Part shown: piece by piece, positions 16,853 to 24,642 of the stretch
How the letters are laid out: the number at the start of each line of letters is the position of its first letter
Position numbering within the stretch: position 1 is the first letter of the stretch
Assembly (NCBI GenBank): GCA_965246925.1
Contig: OZ251994.1
Location: forward strand, 2,852,001-2,916,000
DNA: 64,000 bases
Source: JANPPS01 sp965246925
GTDB taxonomy: Bacteria; Pseudomonadota; Alphaproteobacteria; Acetobacterales; Acetobacteraceae
Direction of reading: 5' to 3'
Translations under genes and position numbers: made by a program
Notes under the pieces: generated by a model
What the model saw: only the letters and a program-made list of their open reading frames with translations
The model's database searches: none
Told to the model about the DNA's origin: nothing

Positions 16853-16990
16853 TCAGCCGAGGTCGAGGCAGACGTATTTGAGGTCGGTGAACGCCTCGAT
16901 CCCGTGGCGCGCGCCCTCGCGGCCCAGGCCGGACTGCTTCGTGCCGTCGAACGCCACCGGCGCCCCGGTGACGCCGGCGCGGTTGACGGG
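16853..16990 (-). pseudogene. C-terminal remnant of a succinate-semialdehyde-type aldehyde dehydrogenase (doeC/ssd relic)
   Basis: About 45 codons match the extreme C-terminus of the GabD/SSADH family: AFDGTKQSGLGREGARHGIE, followed by the typical end (F/Y)xxLKYVCLDLG and a stop. The catalytic Cys, the NAD-binding fold and some 430 residues are missing; upstream sequence to 17189 shows no aldehyde dehydrogenase motif in any frame. In known ectoine clusters the gene beside the aminotransferase is this dehydrogenase (DoeC/Ssd, aspartate semialdehyde to aspartate), so this is best read as a deletion relic. The bases 16991-17189 otherwise hold no gene. Confidence 0.8.
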
Positions 16991-17189
16991 GTCGCCCAGC
17001 GCGACGGGCACCGGATGTGCGGTGGCACGCGGGCCTGGGCCGGTCATCAGCCGTCCTGTTCCTGCTTCGAGCATCGGCAAAGAATAGGCCGGTCCTGCCC
17101 GGGAAGGCGTCTGTTCATGCAAGGCCGGACCGAGAGTGCCTCGCTTTCGATACCTCTGAGCCGACAGTATGCCGGAGCGGCCCGGCGCG

Positions 17190-18005
17190 TCACGGCGCAC
17201 GCGCCCCGCCGTCCAGAACGGCGCGCAGGAACGCCTGGGTCCGGGGGTGCAGGGGATGGGTCAGCAGCTGGTCCGGCGGGCCCTCCTCCACGATGCGCCC
17301 GGCGTCGAAGAAGCAGACGCGGTCCGCGATCTCCCGGGCGAAGCGCATCTCATGCGTCACCAGGATCATCGTGAGGTCGTGCTCCCGCGCCAGGTCGCGG
17401 ATGACGCCCTGCACCTCGCCCACCAGCTCGGGGTCGAGCGCGCTGGTCGGCTCGTCGAACAGCAGTACGCGCGGGCGCATGGCCAAGGCCCGGGCGATGG
17501 CGATGCGCTGCTGCTGCCCTCCGGACAACTCGCCGGGGTAGGCGCAGCGCTTGCCCTCCAGCCCGACCAGGCGCAGCAGTTCGTCGGCACGCGCCTCCGC
17601 CTCCGCGCGGCTCAGGCCCAGCACCGCCACGGGAGCCTGCACCAGGTTTCGCAGCACGGTCATATGCGGGAACAGGTTGAAGCTTTGGAATACCATTCCT
17701 ACCCGCGAGCGTATGGCGCGCAGGTGCCGGTCGTTGGCGCGGAAGCGTCCGCGGCCGCCGGGATGGTGATAAGGGATGCCGTCGACCTCGATGGCGCCCT
17801 CCTGGAACGGCTCCAGCGTCATCAGCAGGCGCAGCACGGTGGACTTGCCGGACCCGCTCGGCCCGATCAGCGCGACCTTCTCGCCGGGGGCGACCGCGAA
17901 GTCGAATGCGTCCAGCACGGCCAGCGCGCCGTAGCGCTTGGTGACGCCAGTGCAGCGCACCATGGCGGACGCGGCGCCGTCCGGGGCAGGCCCGTCCGCC
18001 TTCAT
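17190..18005 (-). CDS. ehuA: Ectoine/hydroxyectoine ABC transporter ATP-binding protein
   Basis: 271 residues with Walker A GPSGSGKST, signature LSGGQQQRIAIARAL and Walker B VLLFDEPTSALDPE, then the switch histidine in VTHEM. It is of the polar amino-acid type. Details match EhuA: LRLLMTLEPFQ after Walker A and the ending CFFDAGRIVEEGPP. It energises the EhuC/EhuD permeases. The ATG at 18005 sits 2 nt after the ehuD stop and is preferred to an in-frame GTG at 18044, which would overlap ehuD. Confidence 0.9.
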   Translation of the reverse strand: MKADGPAPDGAASAMVRCTGVTKRYGALAVLDAFDFAVAPGEKVALIGPSGSGKSTVLRLLMTLEPFQEGAIEVDGIPYHHPGGRGRFRANDRHLRAIRSRVGMVFQSFNLFPHMTVLRNLVQAPVAVLGLSRAEAEARADELLRLVGLEGKRCAYPGELSGGQQQRIAIARALAMRPRVLLFDEPTSALDPELVGEVQGVIRDLAREHDLTMILVTHEMRFAREIADRVCFFDAGRIVEEGPPDQLLTHPLHPRTQAFLRAVLDGGARAP

Positions 18006-18007
18006 GG

Positions 18008-18700
18008 TCACCGCAGGGGTACTCCGGCCCTGGGCAGCGCCCACTCCGCCGCCCGGATGGCGGCGGCGCAGGCGAGGGTCAACAGCAGGAACAGCAGGCC
18101 AACCATGGAGAGTGGCACGAGGTAGTCGAAGGTCCGGTCGCCGATGGCGTTGGCCACGTTCAGCATGTCCACGACCGAGACGGTGGACAGCACCGGCGTC
18201 TCCTTCAGCATGGAGACCAGGTAGTTGCCCAGCGCCGGCAGCACGCGCGGCACCGCTTGCGGGATCAGCACATCCCGGTAGAGCTGCCAGCGGCTGTGGT
18301 TGAGCGCCGTCGCGGCCTCGACCTGCCCGCGGCCCACCGCGTCCAGCCCGGCGCGGTACACCTCCGACGTATAGGCGCTATACTGCAGGCCTAGCGCGGC
18401 CACCCCGGTCAGGAACGCCGGCAAGGTGATCCCGGCCTTCGGCAGCACGAAGTACAAGAAATAGAGCTGGATCAGCAGCGGCGTGTCGCGCAAGAACTCG
18501 ACCAGCGCCGCCGTCGTCCAGGCCACCGCCCGGCTCGGCGCGCGGCGCAGCAGCGCGAACAGCAGCCCTAGCGCCATCGCCAGCACGAAGCCGAGCGCCG
18601 TCGCCTGCAAGGTCACCGACAGCCCGATCAGGAGGATCGGCAGGATGGACACGGCGAAGGTCCAGGGCGTGCTGAGGTCCCAGCTGTGGCCGTACATCAT
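18008..18700 (-). CDS. ehuD: Ectoine/hydroxyectoine ABC transporter permease (EhuD type)
   Basis: 230 residues, a HisM/GlnP-type permease with about five membrane spans. The coupling motif is EVYRAGLDAVGRGQVEAATAL, and ahead of it VEFLRDTPLLIQLYFLYFVLP resembles EhuD. It forms the channel with EhuC. The start overlaps the ehuC stop (ATGA, with a second ATG at 18697), and ehuA follows after 2 nt, so all three are translationally linked. Confidence 0.88.
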   Translation of the reverse strand: MMYGHSWDLSTPWTFAVSILPILLIGLSVTLQATALGFVLAMALGLLFALLRRAPSRAVAWTTAALVEFLRDTPLLIQLYFLYFVLPKAGITLPAFLTGVAALGLQYSAYTSEVYRAGLDAVGRGQVEAATALNHSRWQLYRDVLIPQAVPRVLPALGNYLVSMLKETPVLSTVSVVDMLNVANAIGDRTFDYLVPLSMVGLLFLLLTLACAAAIRAAEWALPRAGVPLR

Positions 18701-19347
18701 GCCGGGACCGCGCCCACGCGCACCCGGGCCTCCACCAGCCGGACGCCCGCGATCAGCGCCAGCGCCATGCCGAAATAGCCGAACAGGGTGAGCGTGTAGA
18801 TCGGCACGCTGTCAAGCGTGAGGTTCCGGAGGTTCTGCGCCTGGAACGCCAGGTCGCTTATGGTGATGAGCGACACGAGCGAGGTATCCTTCAGGTTCTG
18901 CACCGCCAAATTGCCGAGGGGCGGCATCATCTCCGGCAACGCCTGCGGCAGCACGACCCGCCACAGGGCCAGGCGGCGGGACAGGTTCAGCGCCCGCGCC
19001 GCCTCGTGCTGCGAAGCCGGCACTGCCAGGATCGCGCCCCGGACCACCTCGGCCCCGTAGGCGCCGATGTTGAGTGCCAGTCCCAGGATGCCCGTCGTCA
19101 CCGGGGGCAGCGACACGCCGAGCAGCGGCAGGGCGTAGTACAGCCAAAACAGCTGCACCAGCAGCGAGGTGCCGCGGAACACCTCGACATAGACGGCTGC
19201 CGCCGCCCCCAGGACCGGCCCGCCGGCGGCCCGCGCGATCCCGGCGGCGAATGCCAGGACCGCGCCGATCAGCATGGAGGCCAGCGCGAGCCACGCCGTG
19301 ACCACCGCCCCGGCCAGTAGCGGCCCGAGATAGGCGGTCCAGTGCAT
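18697..19347 (-). CDS. ehuC: Ectoine/hydroxyectoine ABC transporter permease (EhuC type)
   Basis: 216 residues of the polar amino-acid permease family, with a GAYGAEVVRGAILAVPASQH coupling motif and RGTSLLVQLFWLYYALP ahead of it. It pairs with EhuD. It lies 24 nt downstream of the binding-protein stop in the order ehuB-ehuC-ehuD-ehuA, the gene order known from rhizobial ehu operons. Confidence 0.88.
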   Translation of the reverse strand: MHWTAYLGPLLAGAVVTAWLALASMLIGAVLAFAAGIARAAGGPVLGAAAAVYVEVFRGTSLLVQLFWLYYALPLLGVSLPPVTTGILGLALNIGAYGAEVVRGAILAVPASQHEAARALNLSRRLALWRVVLPQALPEMMPPLGNLAVQNLKDTSLVSLITISDLAFQAQNLRNLTLDSVPIYTLTLFGYFGMALALIAGVRLVEARVRVGAVPA

Positions 19348-19371
19348 GCCCCGGCCCCGCCTACCCGGCAG

Positions 19372-20241
19372 CTACTTTCCGCCGCAGAGCTGCGCCGTGG
19401 TCGCGCGCTCCGCCGCCGCCACGCTCTCCTCGCTCAGGCCGTGGGACAGCAGGATTCTGCGCCAGCGCGGCGTCTTCTTAAACGACGCTAGCGCGGCGTT
19501 GAACGCCTGGGACAGGTCCTTGTCCGCTTGCCGGAAGTCGAACCCGCCATAGCTGCGCGCAGGCTTGCCATTCACCACCGGGTCGGCAAAGGGCGCCGCC
19601 ACCGCGACGCTCGGCCGGCCGGCGGCGATGCGCGCGACGGTCAGCTCAGTGGCGGCGTAGGCGTCGGCACGCCCGGTCTCGACGGTGGACAATCCGTCGG
19701 CGTTATTGGGTATGATGACGATCTGCGCGTCGGGCACGCCCATCGCGTGCAGGAAATCGATCTGGTCGGCGCCGCTCACGATCGCCACCTTGACCGCCGG
19801 GTTGCGCTTGATGTCCTCGTAGCCGTGCAGCTGGCGCGGGTTGCCCGCCTTGACCAGCAGGCCCTCGCCGTAGCTGCTGTTCGGTTCGCTGAAATCCACG
19901 GCGCGGCAGCGGTCGGGCAGGATATTCATCTCGGCCGCGACCAGGTCGTAGCGGTTGGCGCGCAGCCCGGGGATCAAGGTGCCGAAAGGTGTCACCACCC
20001 ACTGCATCTCCTTGAGGCCCATGCTTTCCAGCACGGCCATCGCCACCTCCGGCCCGATGCCGGCCGGCTTGCCGTCCTCGTCCATGAAGCCGTAAGGCAC
20101 CTCGTTCGCGGTGGCGCCGCGGACAAAGCCCTGCTGCTTGAGGTCATCCAGCTTGCCGGCCTGCGCCGGGGCCACGGTCAGAGCGGCGCCGAGCGCGGCC
20201 AGGGCCAGCATGCGGGTCCAAATGGTGGTCGAGATCGTCAT
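19372..20241 (-). CDS. ehuB: Ectoine/hydroxyectoine-binding periplasmic protein
   Basis: 289 residues. A signal peptide (about 1-28, ending APAQAGK) precedes a type-II solute-binding fold. Segments typical of EhuB are readable: ANEVPYGFMDEDGKPAGIGP, TPFGTLIPGLRANRYDLVAA and SSYGEGLLVKAGNP. EhuB binds ectoine and hydroxyectoine in an aromatic cage and feeds EhuC/EhuD. The ATG at 20241 is set by the signal peptide and an AGGAG 6-7 nt upstream. The 56-bp gap from doeB may hold its own weak signals; none is clear. Confidence 0.9.
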   Translation of the reverse strand: MTISTTIWTRMLALAALGAALTVAPAQAGKLDDLKQQGFVRGATANEVPYGFMDEDGKPAGIGPEVAMAVLESMGLKEMQWVVTPFGTLIPGLRANRYDLVAAEMNILPDRCRAVDFSEPNSSYGEGLLVKAGNPRQLHGYEDIKRNPAVKVAIVSGADQIDFLHAMGVPDAQIVIIPNNADGLSTVETGRADAYAATELTVARIAAGRPSVAVAAPFADPVVNGKPARSYGGFDFRQADKDLSQAFNAALASFKKTPRWRRILLSHGLSEESVAAAERATTAQLCGGK

Positions 20242-20297
20242 GGGAAGTCTCCTGAAATGGGCGGCGGCGGGATGCCGGCGCCGGGAGGTGGAGGGGA

Positions 20298-21350
20298 TCA
20301 AGGCGGTGTCGCCACGGCCACGACGGCCACGCAGTCTCCGGCCTGGACCAGGCCGGGATGATGCCGCGTGGCCAGGATGCCGGCGGTGACGGCGCGGATT
20401 TCGGCGGCGGCCAGGCCGGTGCGCCCGACCGGATGGATGCGCGCCAGCACGTCGCCACGGGCGACGATGTCGCCCAGGTCGCGGCACGGCTCGAACAGCC
20501 CCTCGTCCTCGGCGAAGCGGAAGCACTCCGGTGAGGGCATGTCGAGCCAAATGGTCGGACGGGCCTCGAGCGGCCCTGCCAAATTGCCGGCGTGGATCAG
20601 CAGGTTCCGCACGCCGCGCCTCGCGACCGCGACCGTGGACGCCCGGGCGGTGCCGCCGCCGCCCAGCTCGGTCGTGACGAACGTCTTGCCCATCGCCTCC
20701 GCCGTGGTGTCCAGCAGCCCGGCGGCGTCGATCTCCAGCATGCGCATCGAATACGGGGCGCCGAACGCCGCGACGCCTGCAAAGCAGCGCGCCTCTTGGC
20801 TCTTGTCCGGCAGAGTGTGCGCGGCGGCGTAGGGCAGGAAGTCGAGCGTGCGCCCGCCCGAGTGCATGTCGAGCACCAGGTCGGCCAGGGGCAGCAGGTG
20901 CCGGGACACGTAGTCGGCGATCCGCTGCGTCACCGGGCCGCCGGGGCTACCGGGGAAGCTGCGGTTCAGGTTGCCGCCATCGAGCGGCGAGGTGCGGGTG
21001 CCGGCCCGGACCGCCGGGGCATTCAGCGCCGGAAGGATAATGACCCGGCCCCGCACGGCCGCCGGGTCGAGCGTGCGCGCGAGGTCATGCAGCGCGATCG
21101 GTCCTTCGTACTCGTCCCCGTGATTGCCGCCGATCAGGAGCGCGGTCGGCCCGGCCGCACCCGCGATAACCGCGACCGGGATCATGACCGACCCCCATGC
21201 GGAGTCGTCCCGGCTGTAGGGCAGCCGCAAGAAGCCATGCTGCTTCCCGGGCGCATCGAAGTCCACCGTGGCCGTGATTGGTGACAAGCCGGGCGACGAA
21301 ACGGGCGACGGGGCCGGGAAGGACTGCAAGCTGTCGACCAAGCGTTCCAC
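20298..21350 (-). CDS. doeB: N-alpha-acetyl-L-2,4-diaminobutyrate deacetylase
   Basis: 350 residues of the succinylglutamate desuccinylase/aspartoacylase zinc-enzyme family. Zinc ligands are His and Glu in GGNHGDEYEGP and a later His in LDMHSGG. DoeB-specific stretches include HGFLRLPYSRDDSAWGSVMI and VTTELGGGGTA. It removes acetate from the product of DoeA to give 2,4-diaminobutyrate, which DoeD uses. The start is a GTG at 21350, 6 nt after the doeA stop; no nearer ATG precedes the conserved core, so the first ~25 residues are less certain. Confidence 0.93.
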   Translation of the reverse strand: MERLVDSLQSFPAPSPVSSPGLSPITATVDFDAPGKQHGFLRLPYSRDDSAWGSVMIPVAVIAGAAGPTALLIGGNHGDEYEGPIALHDLARTLDPAAVRGRVIILPALNAPAVRAGTRTSPLDGGNLNRSFPGSPGGPVTQRIADYVSRHLLPLADLVLDMHSGGRTLDFLPYAAAHTLPDKSQEARCFAGVAAFGAPYSMRMLEIDAAGLLDTTAEAMGKTFVTTELGGGGTARASTVAVARRGVRNLLIHAGNLAGPLEARPTIWLDMPSPECFRFAEDEGLFEPCRDLGDIVARGDVLARIHPVGRTGLAAAEIRAVTAGILATRHHPGLVQAGDCVAVVAVATPP

Positions 21351-21356
21351 CGTGCG

Positions 21357-22562
21357 TCAGTCCTTCACGAATAGGCGGCGTGGTACGTCGGCCAGGCACT
21401 CGACACCGGTCTCGGCGATGACGATGCTCTCCGTGATCTCGATGCCCATGCTGTCCAGCCAAAGGCCGCTCATGAAGTGGAAGGTCATGCCGGGTTCCAG
21501 CACCGTCCGGTCACCGGCGCGCAGGCTCATGGTCCGCTCGCCCCAGTCGGGCGGGTAGCTCAGGCCGATCGAGTAGCCGGTGCGGTTGTCCTTGACGAAG
21601 CCGTGCCGCCGCAGCACCGCAGAGAAGGCGAGCGCGATATCCTCGCAGGTGCCGCCGGGCCGTGCTGCCTCGAGGCCGGCCGCCATGCCCTCCAGGGTCG
21701 CCGCCTCGGCGTCCAGAAACGCCTGGGTCGGCTTACCCAAAAACACGGTGCGCGACAGCGGACAGTGGTAGCGTTTGTAGCAGCCGGCTACCTCGAAGAA
21801 AGTACCCTCGCCCTGCCGCATCGGCTGGTCGTTCCAGGTCAGGTGGGGCGCCGACGCGGCCTCGCCCGAGGGCAGCAGCGGCACGATGGCCGGGTAGTCG
21901 CCGCCATGACCGTCCGCGCCCCGGATGCCGGCGTCGTAGATCTCTGCCACCAGGTCGCACTTCCGCATCCCCGGCTCGATAAGCGCCAGGATGCGCGCGT
22001 GGACGGCCTCCACGATGCGGGCGGCGCGGCGCATGTAGGTCAGTTCCTGCGTGCTCTTCACGGCACGTTGCCAGTTGACCAGGCCGGTCGCGTCCCGGAA
22101 CCGTGCGTTGGGCAGGCCGCGCTGCAGGGCGGCGTAGGCCGCGGCGGAGAACCAATAATTGTCCATCTCGACGCCGGTCGGCAAACGGCCCCAGCCGCGC
22201 GCGTCGAGCAGCCGGGACAGCTCGTCCATCGGATGCCGCTCGGTGGACTGCACGAAGTGGTCGGGGTAGCCCACGATGGACTCGTCCGCGAGGTAGGACG
22301 TGCGCCGGGCGCCGTTCGCGTCCTGGCCGCGGCCGAACCAGACGGGATCGCCATGCGGCGGCACGACCACGCATTGATGAACGTAGAACGACCAGCCGTC
22401 ATAGCCGGTGAGCCACGCCATGTTGGACGGGTCGCTGCAGACCAGCACCTCGATGCCGGCGCGCTCCATCGCCGTGCGGGTCTTGGCAAGGCGCCGGGCA
22501 TACTCGTCCCGGCTGAACGGCAGGTCAGGTGCGCTCAACGGCCGCTCCAGTAAGGTTGTCAT
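21357..22562 (-). CDS. doeA: Ectoine hydrolase (DoeA/EutD, M24 peptidase fold)
   Basis: 401 residues with a creatinase-like N-terminal domain and a pita-bread M24 catalytic domain. The characteristic DoeA segments NMAWLTGYDGWSFYVHQCVV and GTFFEVAGCYKRYHCPLSR are present. It opens the ectoine ring to N-acetyl-diaminobutyrate. The start overlaps the eutC stop (ATGA at 22562) and doeB follows after 6 nt. The DoeA-DoeB pair is the most diagnostic part of the cluster and identifies it as ectoine degradation. Confidence 0.94.
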   Translation of the reverse strand: MTTLLERPLSAPDLPFSRDEYARRLAKTRTAMERAGIEVLVCSDPSNMAWLTGYDGWSFYVHQCVVVPPHGDPVWFGRGQDANGARRTSYLADESIVGYPDHFVQSTERHPMDELSRLLDARGWGRLPTGVEMDNYWFSAAAYAALQRGLPNARFRDATGLVNWQRAVKSTQELTYMRRAARIVEAVHARILALIEPGMRKCDLVAEIYDAGIRGADGHGGDYPAIVPLLPSGEAASAPHLTWNDQPMRQGEGTFFEVAGCYKRYHCPLSRTVFLGKPTQAFLDAEAATLEGMAAGLEAARPGGTCEDIALAFSAVLRRHGFVKDNRTGYSIGLSYPPDWGERTMSLRAGDRTVLEPGMTFHFMSGLWLDSMGIEITESIVIAETGVECLADVPRRLFVKD

Positions 22563-23551
22563 GATTCGAACCCGATCCCGGCGCCCTGCTCGCACGCCCG
22601 GCGGAACGCGAGGGCCGCGATGGCGGTGTCCTGCACCCCCGTCCCGGTCAGGTCGCAGACGGTGACGGCGTCCGGACTGGTCCGGCCCGGCGCGAGGCCA
22701 GCAACGACCTGTCCCAGTTCCGGGAACGGCGCGTCAGCCCGGACCACGCCGGCCCTGATCGCGTGATGAAGCTCGCCCAGCAAGCGGACCTGCTGCAGCC
22801 GGTCGGCGACGTACGGTGCGGCGCGGGCCACCAGCGCCGGGTCCAGCTCGTTCTTATGCCCGGCGTCCGACCCCATCGCCGTCACGTGCTGCCCGGCCGC
22901 AACTTGGTCCGACCGCAGCACCGGCGCTTCGGCCGGCGTGGTGGTCACGATCACGTCCGCGCCCCGCACGGCGTCGTCCACCGTGGCGGCCGCGCGCACC
23001 GGAATGCCGAGCCGGTCCGCAAGCTCCGCGGCGGCCAGCCGCCCCTGGTCCGGCCGGCGTGCCCAAATGCGCGCCTCCGCCAGCGGGCGCACCAAGGCGA
23101 GCGCTTGCAGCTGCAGCCGCGCCTGCGCGCCGGCCCCGAGCACGGCCACGGCCGCCGCGTCGGCCCGGGCCAGGTGCCGTGCCGCGACCGCGCCAGCCGC
23201 GGCGGTGCGGACCTCCGTGAGGTAGCCGTTGTCCAGCAGCAGCGCCTCGACCAGGCCGGTGCGGGCGCTGAGCAAGACCATAAGGCCGTTCAGGCTAGGC
23301 AGGCCGAGCTTGGGGTTGTCGAAGAAGCCGGGGCTGACCTTGATCGCGAACTCGTCCAGGCTCGGCACGTAGGCGGTCTTCACATCCACCTCGCCGCGAT
23401 GCTCGGGGATATCGAGGCGCAGCACCGGCGGCATCGCCACGGGCCGGGTCGCCAGCGCCCGGAAGGCGTCCTCGATGCAGTCCACCGCGTCGAGGTCGAG
23501 CGGCACGAGGCGGCGCAGCTCCGCCTCGGTCAGCACAATCAGGCGAGGCAT
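22559..23551 (-). CDS. eutC: EutC, ornithine cyclodeaminase/mu-crystallin family enzyme of hydroxyectoine utilisation
   Basis: 330 residues. A dimerisation domain carries VDVKTAYVPSLDEFAIKVSP, with the conserved Lys pair of the family. A Rossmann NAD-binding region follows, with AVAVLGAGAQARLQLQAL near 130 and the late DLTGTGVQDTAIA. In known clusters EutB and EutC help convert hydroxyectoine to ectoine. The ATG at 23551 overlaps the eutB end by 13 nt and fits the family start MPRLIVLTEAEL. The assignment to EutC rather than ornithine cyclodeaminase rests on context. Confidence 0.87.
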   Translation of the reverse strand: MPRLIVLTEAELRRLVPLDLDAVDCIEDAFRALATRPVAMPPVLRLDIPEHRGEVDVKTAYVPSLDEFAIKVSPGFFDNPKLGLPSLNGLMVLLSARTGLVEALLLDNGYLTEVRTAAAGAVAARHLARADAAAVAVLGAGAQARLQLQALALVRPLAEARIWARRPDQGRLAAAELADRLGIPVRAAATVDDAVRGADVIVTTTPAEAPVLRSDQVAAGQHVTAMGSDAGHKNELDPALVARAAPYVADRLQQVRLLGELHHAIRAGVVRADAPFPELGQVVAGLAPGRTSPDAVTVCDLTGTGVQDTAIAALAFRRACEQGAGIGFES

Positions 23552-24534
23552 GGGACGCCCCCCGCCACCAGACGGTGATGCAGCATCGGGTCTATGTTGC
23601 GGCCGGACAGCAGCGCCACCGTCCGGCCGCGCAACGGCACCCGCCCGGCGAGCAATGCGCCGATGCCGACCGCGCCGCCACCTTCCAAGGTCTCGCCTTC
23701 CTCGAGGTAAGCGTAGCGGACCGCGGCGGCGATCTCGGCCTCGGAGAGCAGCACCGTGCCGTCCAGCAGGCTGCGCACCATCTCGAAGGTGTGGCGGTTG
23801 TCCAACCCGATCCCGCCGCCCAGCGAGTCCGCCAGGGTCGGCACTTCTTCGACCAGGACGGGCCGCCCGGCGTGCAGGCTGGCGTGCATGGCGGCGCCGC
23901 GCTCCATGCTGACGCCGACCACCCTCGCCCGGGGCCGGCGCGCCTTGACCGCCGCCGCCACGCCCGCGGCCAGGCCGCCGCCCGAGAGAGGGACCAGCAC
24001 CAGGTCCACGTCCGGCGCGTCCTTGATGATCTCCAGCCCAACCGTGCCCTGCCCGGCGATGACGTCCGGATGATCGAACGGCGGGATCAGGGTCAGCCCG
24101 TCCTCCTGCGCCAGCCGCTCGGCCGCCACCTGCCCCTCGTCCTGTGACCATCCACCGATGCGGACCTCGGCGCCGGTGGCGCGCAACGCCGCCACCTTGT
24201 TGGCCGGCACCAGCTCGGACATGCACACGACGCAGCGCACGCCCGCGGCCGCGGCGGCGTGGGCCAAGGCGCGACCATGATTGCCGGTCGAAACCGTCAC
24301 CAGGCCCCGCGCGCGGTCGGCTGGGTCGAGGGACAGCACGGCGTTGGTGGCGCCGCGTAGCTTGAAGCTGCCGGTGCGCTGGTGGTGCTCCAGCTTCAGC
24401 GCGACGGATACGCCGCAGAACCGCGACAGGCCGGCCGACTCGCGTATAGTCGTCCGCACGACGTGCCCGGCGATCCTCGCCTGCGCCGCCTCGATCCCGT
24501 TCCAAGTCACCCTTTGGTTTACGCCGTCGGCCAC
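23539..24534 (-). CDS. eutB: EutB, threonine-dehydratase-like PLP enzyme of hydroxyectoine utilisation
   Basis: 331 residues of PLP fold-type II. The cofactor lysine is in HHQRTGSFKLRGATNA and the phosphate-binding loop is SGGGLAAGV. It is a threonine/serine dehydratase relative that, in ectoine clusters, removes the hydroxyl group of hydroxyectoine as water. The start is a GTG at 24534 with GGAG nearby; another GTG seven codons later also has an AAAGG. It is the first gene of the long minus-strand operon running down to doeD. Confidence 0.87.
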   Translation of the reverse strand: MADGVNQRVTWNGIEAAQARIAGHVVRTTIRESAGLSRFCGVSVALKLEHHQRTGSFKLRGATNAVLSLDPADRARGLVTVSTGNHGRALAHAAAAAGVRCVVCMSELVPANKVAALRATGAEVRIGGWSQDEGQVAAERLAQEDGLTLIPPFDHPDVIAGQGTVGLEIIKDAPDVDLVLVPLSGGGLAAGVAAAVKARRPRARVVGVSMERGAAMHASLHAGRPVLVEEVPTLADSLGGGIGLDNRHTFEMVRSLLDGTVLLSEAEIAAAVRYAYLEEGETLEGGGAVGIGALLAGRVPLRGRTVALLSGRNIDPMLHHRLVAGGVPCLA

Positions 24535-24578
24535 GCCTGCTCCGGTCCTAAGAAGGAGGGAGCGTGGCGGCCACCAAG

Positions 24579-24615
24579 AACCAGGTCAATGCAATAATTA
24601 AACCAGTACAATAAT
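24579..24615. promoter_or_regulatory. AT-rich operator-like repeats upstream of the ectoine operon
   Basis: In the 108-bp gap between eutB and enuR an AT-rich island holds two exact repeats: AACCAG at 24579-24584 and 24601-24606 (22 bp apart, about two helical turns), and CAATAAT at 24592-24598 and 24609-24615 (17 bp apart). Spaced direct repeats suit MocR-type dimers such as EnuR. This is the likely control region of the eutB operon; binding is inferred. Confidence 0.45.
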
Positions 24616-24642
24616 CTCAGCCGCCCATTGCAGCTGGCAGGC

